This document shows, piece after piece, positions 55,926-64,000 of a stretch of 64,000 nucleotides of DNA. Positions within the stretch are counted from its first letter, which is position 1, and every line of letters begins with the position of its first letter. The translations under genes were made by a program, and so were the position numbers. The DNA is from Tigriopus japonicus (taxonomy: Eukaryota; Arthropoda; Copepoda; Harpacticoida; Harpacticidae): contig CM021312.1 in NCBI GenBank assembly GCA_010645155.1, positions 7,909,091-7,973,090 on the forward strand, in the 5' to 3' direction. Below the pieces are notes generated by a model. That model ran no database searches. It was not told the DNA's origin and was given only the letters and a program-made list of their open reading frames with translations.

Positions 55926-58900
55926 AAAAAAGGATTTCAGGTTTGATCCATGCCAAAATTCAGGTAAAACACCTTTCATTCCATTTGGAGTCCCTCCATC
56001 AACATCTAAAGCGCTTTAGTTTGTCCAAAACTGATGTATGATGGTCGTTGTCTTCAAATACATGTAAATCTTGGGAAGTGTGAGCTGCTACTTTTAAAGT
56101 AGTGCTCCAGCTAAATACAGACAAATAGCAAGAAAACGCTTCTAACAACAACCACCAATGATTTATAACTTAGATCTTGGTTTGAGTTTTTATTATAAGT
56201 TTTCAGTCTTTTGAACTAAAATTAGCCATATTGGCAGAAAATTGACTTGGTGCAATTTGAGGCATTTTCACTTTTTCAGCTGAAAAGGCAAGCTTGCTTT
56301 AAACATTGAAAGAAAGAATCATGAAAGGAAATGGTGTTGAGAATGGCATCTGAACGGCACGCGCACAACAGGAAATGAATGAAAGCATTCGACTTTACTT
56401 TCAAACCCATCAACATCTTTTTCCAGGCCTTTCTATCCACCATGGAGTTGGTTCAAGCACATTCCGTTCTCCCTCGTCACCGAAGTGTGCGGTAAAGTTT
56501 TCCAACTAAAATCACACCATCTACTGAGAAAACAAGAATAATCCATTTTAAAGTTTGACCACAAAGGATAGCGAGCAGTGATTGGAAGTGTATCCTCTTA
56601 CTCTTTGAATCATTTGGGGGCCTTGTCTTGTTTTGACTAAATTCGTTTATTTCCGCTAACCTAGCAGTCATGATCAAAAACATTTCGTAAAAATCATTAT
56701 CATCGAGGAGAGTTCAAACATAAAAATGCAACATCGAAAGCAAAAAAACAAATTTGGCGATGAGTTACTGCATGGACCTCTAGAGATATCTCTAGATGTC
56801 CGTGGTTACTGACATCATATTTCGCACATTTCCAGAACCGACGGGCAAAGTGGCTGGATAGAATTGACTGTGAAAAATTTGAATCAAATCAACCCAGATG
56901 TTGTTCTTTCTAAATTTTTCAGAGCCGGGCAGGAGTTTCTTAGCTGTATATTTTTTGATAGTTGCCGGACAACAGTATACTCGAAGCCTCTCAGTTTGAT
57001 CTCATTTTGCAAAGATGCTTCTCCATTTAGAGCGATCTTGCTCGTTATTCTTCTAGCTGCCTTATGGCAGAAAGCCTAACTGCCATGAAAAATTTACTAG
57101 GCATGGACAAAACAAATGTTTTTGAACATTTTTTGTTTCAGGATTCAAAAAATAAATCTCGAGGTGGACGAGTCACTTCACTTCACCATTGCTTTATTAG
57201 GAGACCGCTTATTTCAATTTCAAATAATCTAATTCCAGATAGAATCTGGTTTGAATGTTGGGAGATGGGGCTCCAAATAGCTACCAATTGACTTGTCTTC
57301 CAAAACAGGTCATCTACAAGTTTGATTAAAAATCACCCAATTTCTGCGTGGGTTATTGGGCCGCTCTTCTTTTAGGACAATTTAGGGTGATCTTATCCAA
57401 CTCCAGGCTATTGAAAGAAGATTTAAAGTGAATGAAAGTGGCTGGCTGGGGGTGCCATTCTTTCCCTAAAACTTTAGTTGGTGGAGAGACGATTTTTTTT
57501 GTATATTTCAGTAGGATTTGGGAGAGACGATTATGAAGACGCATTATTCTATTTTACTTTAGATCTTCTTAAATAAAACCTATTATTATTATTTGGAAAT
57601 TTTGAAAAAAAAATTGGATTTTTCAAATCTGACTTGGGAATTTGGCTCATTTTCTTGGGAATTTTGAAAAAAATGGGATTTTTAAATGTGACTTTGGAAT
57701 TCTGATTTATTACAATAACTAACCAATTTGTCAAATAGGTTTTGAATAAGTAAGTTTTTGGCAAAAAAATCTACTTCCTTGTTTTAACCTATTCGGCAAA
57801 ATTTTGGCCAAAAAGGCTCTTATTCTTTAAAGAAAAGGTCCTACCCTGCATATTAATCCTTTTAGTTTTAGATATATTTGGGCAAAATGACAAAATTTTC
57901 ATTTTTTGAAGATGTCTTGGCTAATGGTGTTATGAATTGGTTTTGGCTACTGAACGTTTTTAGAGTGAGTCAAATTGAGAAGCAAATTAGTTTCGATCTA
58001 TCACTATCGCACGTCTCAACAAAGTAATTAGTTTGCAGTTCCCAAGGGAACAAACCATTCTAAAGGGGCAGGCACTTTCCTAGATGTTGTGGAACTGATC
58101 TGGAAAGAGGTTTGTTTCTCATATTCCCTGAAGGGACTTCTTTGGAAACTAAAACAATCTTTAAGGTGAAAGGGGTTTATTCGGAAATGGAACAAAAGTA
58201 ACAAAATCAAAAAAGAACTGTCTCTCCAAGAACTGCTTTCTGGTCGATTTGATCATTCTTAATAGTATGCAAGGTGATTTGTAACAAACTAATTTGACCA
58301 CCTTTTTCAAACATCAAAGGAAGTAACAAAATCTGATACTTAATTTTCAAACCAAACGGTGTACCAATGATATTTTTGCTGAAGAATAAAAACCTGAAAG
58401 GTGCTTTTTCTTGTTTACTTTTAACTAAGCATGCTTTCAAAAAGAGACAGTAGATTGCAAATTAGTCAAATCAATCAAAACTTTAAAAAATAAGCAAGAA
58501 ATGGAACGAAAAAATGGTCAATGTAGAGTGACTCATTAACCATCATGATATCCTTTACTGACAGCTTCATCACTGAGTTTGTCAAGGCAAACCAGTTTGT
58601 CACTTGCTTTGAAACCAAGTTTGTGCCATTCTTCAAACTTGCACCCTCCACTCTCCCAAATTTACACAAAAATGATTCTTTAGACGATGAGATAGAGTTT
58701 TGGAGAAGAAAAGGACAAAATCATGTGTCAGAACAGCTCTCCACAGTGTCACCCAACGTCGTTGCAAGTGACATTATTAATGGCTTGAAGTAAAAACTGC
58801 TCTTTGGATATTTTTAGGAAAAGGAAATGATTTTTTCAAGAGAAGGTTAAGCAATACAAATCTAATCTTAGGGTTCCTTGTTAAGCTCCTGTTCTTTGGA

Positions 58901-59180
58901 GACTTTTGACTGTATGACTTTCTTGCGTCCTTGCGTCTTTCCTTGCGTTCATTGTGTTGCCATGAAATCTGTCGTTAAATTTCGTACCAACTGAGGCTAC
59001 TGAAGGTTTACACAAAAAGCTTAGCGATCACCAGGGGTTCACAAAAAAGCAAATGTAAACACCAAATAATGCAAGAAAATTAATCAAAAAATGGAAAAAT
59101 GCAAAAAAATGCAAACAGTTTGTAAACATTTGAATTTAATTGAATTTGTATTTATACTTTTTTGGTTGTTATGCGGATTT
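55926..59180. other. Gene-free region
   Basis: No supported gene. Frames at 56477-56683, 56864-57291 and 58545-58793 resemble nothing known. A roughly 63-bp tandem duplication lies at 57593-57710 (separate entry). Confidence 0.4.
57593..57710. repeat. Two-copy tandem repeat, about 63 bp unit
   Basis: GGAAATTTTGAAAAAAAAAT and following bases through GACTTGGGAATT recur as GGGAATTTTGAAAAAAATGG through GACTTTGGAATT. Confidence 0.6.
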
Positions 59181-59184
59181 GCGG

Positions 59185-59440
59185 ATTTTTTATTACACCT
59201 ACAAGGAATGGGATTCCCTGTACATTAAGTAAATCATTAGCGTTATTGCATGAAATTAACATTTGTATGTTATTTGGTCTACCAACGAGTTAGTTGGCAG
59301 ATCTGTACAACCCTTGAATAGTTTGTCAGTTGATCAGGAATAGTATCTAAAAATCTGTCCAATCCTGACTTAAATGCTGTAAGAGAATTAGCTCCTACAT
59401 ATTCCCGACGAAGACTAATGTGTGGTTATGATCAAGTGAG
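59185..59440 (-). mobile_element. LINE 3' end (family A)
   Basis: On the minus strand the order is degraded ORF2 end (LTAFKSGLDRFLDTIPDQL-like), then the 3' UTR, then CAGGGAATCCCATTCCTTGT and TAATAAAAAATCCGC. It is the same element as at 24.05 kb with independent decay. Confidence 0.65.
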
Positions 59441-59799
59441 CTCAACAAATGTTCAAAACAGTATGTTGTATTTGTTGCCAGGATCTTGTTAGTCATATTT
59501 CAAATTTAAAACTCACCAATAAATATAAATTCAACAAAAAAAACTTGCTCCAAAGATATCTCAAAGCATGTTTGTGATTGCTCCCCCTTAATCAAAAGTA
59601 CTTCTTTCCATCTTAGAACTCAACTTTGATCACCATTTAAAAAATGAGGAAGCTGCTTAATTGCTTTCCAACTCTTTCCGAAACAACCCAAAACGGTTCT
59701 TTTAGGCTGTTGGTAAAATTGGGCTGAATTGGCAGCGTGCACTGGTAGCTGTGACCAAGGAAAGTCATAACTAAAAGTCTCAAAGTTTGTCCACATCTT
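59441..59799. other. Gene-free AT-rich spacer
   Basis: Nothing is recognised between the LINE tail and the reverse-transcriptase fragment. Confidence 0.35.
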
Positions 59800-59849
59800 C
59801 AGAGGTCCTTGGTCTATACGAGTATAATGTGAGGACACGCGGGGTTTCG

Positions 59850-60790
59850 ACTCAAGTGCCATGGAGAAAAGTAAACGAGACTCTCCATGCTTTGGCTACA
59901 AAAAATCGTCAAATGGACTGTTCGCAGAATCTTCGTCAAATGACATTGCCCAATGCTAAAAGTCTCAAATTGCAAACTTTCAAAACAGTTTTGAGCAGAA
60001 AAATATTAGGTGGAAACAGCATGAACCAACAACTTTATCATTGATGGTGAACATACAGAAAAAGGTAAATATCAAAAAGACCTAGGTGTTATAGCGCAAC
60101 ATGATGGGAAAAGTCGATTACAATGCGCCTCAGCAATTCGAAAAGCCAACAGTATCCTTGGCCAAATCAGAAGAAGTTTCTCCATCAGGGAGAAAGATAC
60201 CATCGTAAGACTCTACAAACAGTTGGTACTACCCAGGAATCCCTGTACTACCTCACCTGGAGTTTTGCATACAAAGTTGGAGCATTACGCGTACTTCCAT
60301 CCAAACAAGACGAAGATTCGCTTGATAACGGACAAAGATGAGCGCTTCGCATGATCGCAGGATTCCGTGAAATTAGTTACGAGAAAAGACTAAAAGGGAC
60401 TGGACTTATGAATTTAAGTGACAGGAGACAATACCTCGACATGATTCACACGTACAAAATTGTAAACAATGGATTGCCTCGACAAAGATGAATTCTTCAA
60501 GTACCCAACATCGGTTTTCCAAACTCGGTCTGAAACAAATGACAAATTGGCGGTACCTACAACCAAGCTGAAATAAAGGCCCTGTTTCTTCAAACAGACT
60601 TGTCCAAACTTGGAACAACATCTCGACTGACATCAGGAAAGCAGATTCACTGACACAGTTTAAACGCCGTCTTTAAGCACTCTATTGCGACATTTAGCAC
60701 CCCCTTCCTGTAAATTAATAATTGTCTTTTTTTAAGATAGCATTCTGTCCAAACACTAACTTGTGTCTAAAAATAAACTTTATACAATAC
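59850..60790 (+). pseudogene. Degenerate C-terminal part of a non-LTR reverse transcriptase
   Basis: The best-kept frame (about 60030-60230) reads QKDLGVIAQHDGKSRLQCAS, AIRKANSILGQIRRSF and IREKDTIVRLYKQLV. This is the DLGV...ANxxLGxIxRSF...LYKxLVRPxLEY region after the catalytic RT motifs in Jockey/CR1-like elements. Frameshifts follow; broken counterparts of LEFCIQSW, RRATK and YEERLK can be read to about 60640. The stretch 59850-59990 looks like the preceding NxxKCKxLxLQ region. It is inactive. It lies in the opposite orientation to the LINE tail at 59185. Confidence 0.65.
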
Positions 60791-60804
60791 AATCCATCTA
60801 TTTT

Positions 60805-61104
60805 ACTTCGACCATCATAAGTCTTGCGGTTTTTGATAGATTTTTTTTCAAATTTACAGTTTAAGAATCCCAAAGTATTAAAGAATAGAAGTTGTTTTGT
60901 GCATATCCCTGCAGGAGCCCTTGGGGATGAATAAGATCATGACATCGATGAAGCGATGAAGTCTTTGGGACAGTTGGCAAAGAGCCTTGTTTGCAAGGCT
61001 CTTTGATTCCAACATGTCTCACTTTTAAAGATGGCCCAAAAAATAAGTCTATTAGCGGTTATGTACTAAAAACGTCAAAATTCACACTTGGACCGCCGAC
61101 CCTG
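60805..61104 (+). mobile_element. MITE family B copy
   Basis: It ends CACTTGGACCGCCGACCCTG followed by TA (61105-61106), the cleanest terminus of the family. Its interior matches 55080-55433 and the inverse of 49070-49462. The left end is decayed. Confidence 0.6.
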
Positions 61105-61106
61105 TA

Positions 61107-61629
61107 TACCAAATATGACATCACAAGTATTCCTACCACACACATTGGTATGACATTGCTACCAGTACTATCTCTTAACCTCACAAAGACTCCCCCGCGC
61201 AATCGGCCAATAAGTCATTGCATAGAATATACCGCCAAGATGGCTTGGATCATTATGCCATGCCATTATGACTTTTTTACTACACTTTTGGCTTCCCATC
61301 TCCGCCCTCAAATCCACCGATACCACCTACACCAAGTTCCTCAAATGATATCTCTGCGCGACCCATTAAGCCAACAATGCATGGACGCATTTCACATAGG
61401 AAAATGAACCCTTCACCATCAGGCTGGCAAGGTTAGAGTCCAACAGTGCTAGGAACCTGACCTTTCCGGAGGCGATGTGCGGACACATGTTGTCATTCCC
61501 GGTCAAGCACTTAACAATACTCTATTGTCCATGGCCCGACATCCCTTAGGAATATTGACGGTCACGCACCTTCGTCCGGCTTCCTGCCTAACTCCACCAA
61601 CGACGGGAACTGACAAAGGACCAATTCAA
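61107..61629. other. Gene-free region
   Basis: A frame at 61150-61407 has no recognisable domain. Nothing else is supported. Confidence 0.35.
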
Positions 61630-61631
61630 TA

Positions 61632-61829
61632 GGCCGCATGTTAACGCAGCTAATTCAAAAAGCGAGAGTACACCAAAATCAAGTCAGATTAACGTTTGTT
61701 GAGTATATACTCACCCTAGCTCCTGTGTTTCAAACACAACAGCTGTCGAGAGTATATACTCTAGGCACGTCAATCTGACTTGATTTTGTGTACTCTCGCT
61801 TTTTGAATTAGCTGCGTTAACATGCGGCC
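61632..61829. mobile_element. MITE family C, 198 bp with about 58-bp terminal inverted repeats, TA flanks
   Basis: The left end is GGCCGCATGTTAACGCAGCT and continues through AATTCAAAAAGCGAGAG. The right end is its inverse, and the match runs about 58 bp with one single-base indel. TA lies on both sides (61630-61631 and 61830-61831). The centre holds a second pair of GAGTATATACT words. There is no coding capacity. Confidence 0.85.
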
Positions 61830-62168
61830 TAATATCACCACGGACCTCTGTATTTTTCGACATCAGTGAATCTGACTCACCCTCTCTACTATATTAACCG
61901 AGAGTTTCATCATTTACCTTTACTCAACTGTATGTGTACTGTCTGTGCATCCCCTCTTTACTTCTTTCATGCACACTGAAAACAAATCTAGTCAAATCAT
62001 CTGTGATGTCGTAACTTTAAACGCATATGTTTTTACACTTTTATTGTTTGATAACTCAGTTTGTCATGTTTAATGCCATACATATATTTTTGAAATATAT
62101 TTTATTTGCATTGACATCTCTAAGAGTCGCAATAAACATTCATCCATAATAGGAATTTAGTGTCAATG
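61830..62168. other. Gene-free region
   Basis: Nothing is recognised except GTTTGATAACTCAG (about 62048), shared with the flank of the fold-back mariner near 53127. Confidence 0.35.
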
Positions 62169-62169
62169 G

Positions 62170-62200
62170 TGTGCAAGACTAGTTTATTTAGTCTTGCACA
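62170..62200. repeat. Hairpin, 12-bp stem and 7-nt loop
   Basis: TGTGCAAGACTA (62170-62181) and TAGTCTTGCACA (62189-62200) are exact inverses. Confidence 0.85.
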
Positions 62201-62209
62201 TCTACAGGG

Positions 62210-62770
62210 AGCGTATGGTATTTGTTGATTTCAGGAGTTCTGCAGGGAAAAGGCTGCCATTTCAAAAATCTTGGTCCGATTCGAGAAATAAGCACATATT
62301 TGGATTCAGCGTTGAAAATACTAATTTTTTAGTCAAAGAAACCGCCTTTCTCATGAAAACTCTTTCCAGTCTGGGCCTGAATCGGGAGCAGACCTTGGCT
62401 GACAAGTCCTTGGACAAGTTTGCAAATTCATGGCGTTTTTTTGCTTCAATTCGTCTGAGGTGTTGCATGGAGTTCGGTTGGTATGTCTTTTAACCACGCC
62501 CAATATGAAAAAATTCAATGGATTGAGATCCGAAGAGTTAGGAGGTCAAAATTAAGTCCGGTCCAACGAAATAGCCAAAACTGTCCTACAGCAAGGCTTT
62601 GTTTATTGTACTATCCGGCGCGAATTTCTAACAAGACCTCTTGTCTTTTCCACCAAATTGGAACTGTCAATTCTTCTTTTGATGCCATTTTTCGTCCACA
62701 CACTCACATATGACTCATCTTTGAGCTTACAAAATTTCAAACCTATAGCTCTAACAGATATTCCCAAAAA
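62210..62770 (-). pseudogene. Degenerate Tc1/mariner-like transposase C-terminus
   Basis: Reading the minus strand in shifting frames gives SSDLNPLNFFILGVV (a decayed SPDLNPLDFFxWGxV block), then TNRTPCNT and KVCSRFRPRLERV, the usual end of such transposases. Several frameshifts and stops are present. The first two catalytic Asp regions are not recognisable. Confidence 0.55.
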
Positions 62771-63219
62771 CACCACCAAAGTCGATCAACAAATACCATA
62801 CGCACCCTGTAGTTTTTACCTATTCTTATTCATCGCGTTTCTACATTCAGGCTCTTTAATTGTTGGAGATAACGATTCACGGTGGGTAGCTTTGATCTAT
62901 TAAAGTGTTTGCTCAAATTCCAAGACGACTAAGGATATTTTTCGATATCAGAGTAGCGTAAGGAAGATATTATGTTAAGATGTATATTGTATATTTGCTC
63001 AAATAACTATATTAAATCACTTGAAACCACTAAAATCATCCTATTTTCAAGAGGCATAGTATTAATAAATTTTAAAAAGGTCTTAAGTTATGAATTGATA
63101 CGAAATTTGATCAATATCTATTTAGCAGATGGTAAACTATCGTTACTTTAAGATTTCAAATTGCATCAAATTATGTCATGGAATGCTCCGGTTATGTGTT
63201 GGAACAAATTTTTTTTTGG
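62771..63219. other. Gene-free AT-rich region
   Basis: No coding or structured element is recognised. Confidence 0.35.
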
Positions 63220-63500
63220 TTGTGTTGCGGATTTTTTATTACCGCTACGAGGAAAGAGATTCCTTGTAAAGAAAGTCAAGTATTAGCGTTACTACATGAA
63301 ATATAAAATCAACGTTTATATGATATTTGGTTTACCAACGAATTAGTGTTGCAGATCTGTACAACCCTTGAGTAGTGGGTTGATCAGGAATAGTGTCTAA
63401 AAAATTTGTTCAATCCTGTCTTACACGCTATGAGAGGATCAGCTTCTATATATTTCTGATGAAGACTCTTGAAGACTAATGGGCAAAAGATTGAACAATG
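63220..63500 (-). mobile_element. LINE 3' end (family A)
   Basis: On the minus strand it ends with AGGAATCTCTTTCCTCGTAG and CGGTAATAAAAAATCCGC. Upstream is TGGTAAACCAAATATCATAT and a degraded ORF2 end. It is more diverged than the 24-kb pair. Confidence 0.6.
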
Positions 63501-64000
63501 AAGGAGCCCGATAAAGAAGAGAAGAGAACTTCATTGTTCGAATTGCCAAGAAATAAAGTTTATATTTTCAACGTCACAATAATAAATGATATTTTGTAGC
63601 TTTTCTTTGATCAAATTTCGCTTCAATTTGTAACTAAGGTTTGTAACTAAGTTATTTGAGCTACTTTAAAATATACATTGTCATATAAAATTTTCATTTA
63701 TATTTATATATAGTTATGACACTTAGACTTCGAAAATAAACTATTAGAAGTCTTGGAATTGGAGCAGACACTTGCCCAGAAATTTTAAGTACCGTGCATG
63801 GAGATAAGGATAAATGACACATCGGTAGTTCTTATCTGTTATTCGGTTTGATTTGCTTCTTTTGATTTACGTTGTTTTGGAATGGAAACGAAAATGAGCA
63901 GATTTTTACTAACATCTGGGCTTTGTGGGACCTCTCTATTTAAACAAAGTTTGTGTTTTGCCTATGGACAGTGTGTGAGTGTTATTTTCTTCACCAAATT
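63501..64000. other. Gene-free window end
   Basis: This is AT-rich DNA without a supported feature. Confidence 0.35.

Overview
This is animal (metazoan) nuclear DNA. It has spliced genes with GT-AG introns, many only 60-80 nt long, AATAAA-type polyadenylation signals, a PBC-class homeobox gene, and many mostly broken non-LTR, Tc1/mariner-like and hAT-like repeats. Short introns, several single-exon genes and the protein flavour (an Exd-like PBC protein, a DD37D maT-type mariner) suggest an arthropod, and my best guess is a crustacean such as a copepod. That assignment is inference; no species-diagnostic sequence was seen.

Nine gene models can be supported. Positions 1-4 kb hold a TMCC-family coiled-coil/double-membrane protein (+) and ALG1, the first mannosyltransferase of N-glycan assembly (+). 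Positions 9.8-11.1 kb hold extradenticle/PBX in four exons (+). Positions 12.7-16.1 kb hold CDK10 (-) and a basic protein resembling Tantalus/PRR14 with a LETIFE motif (-). TRMT1 (17.4-19.4 kb, +, five exons) and an FBXO47 orthologue (19.6-22.1 kb, -, six exons) converge tail to tail. TMTC3, an ER O-mannosyltransferase with TPRs, lies at 36.0-39.3 kb (+). A complete single-exon voltage-sensing phosphatase (VSP/TPTE type) lies at 42.6-44.5 kb (+). A possible first exon of a secreted protein lies at 32.8 kb. The genes are unrelated housekeeping or developmental genes and form no operon. The only thematic links are glycosylation (ALG1, TMTC3) and signalling or cell cycle (CDK10, PRR14-like, VSP).

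The rest is repeat-rich intergenic DNA: about 4-9.4 kb, 22.1-32.8 kb, and most of 44.5-64 kb. Direct reading gives several elements with exact boundaries: a 1311-bp mariner with TA duplications and a broken transposase, four short non-autonomous elements with 8-bp target duplications (5930-6482, 23631-23847, 39980-40275, 49792-51045), a fold-back mariner derivative (52715-53261), and TA-flanked MITEs. There are also at least eight 5'-truncated copies of one LINE 3' tail and two reverse-transcriptase fragments.

No prokaryotic-type system, CRISPR array or gene cluster is present. The most notable items are the intact-looking arthropod-type VSP gene, the hAT-like element with 36-bp CCGAATCCGAA-type subterminal arrays at both ends, the fold-back transposon, and a perfect 40-bp palindrome beside a perfect 24-bp one.
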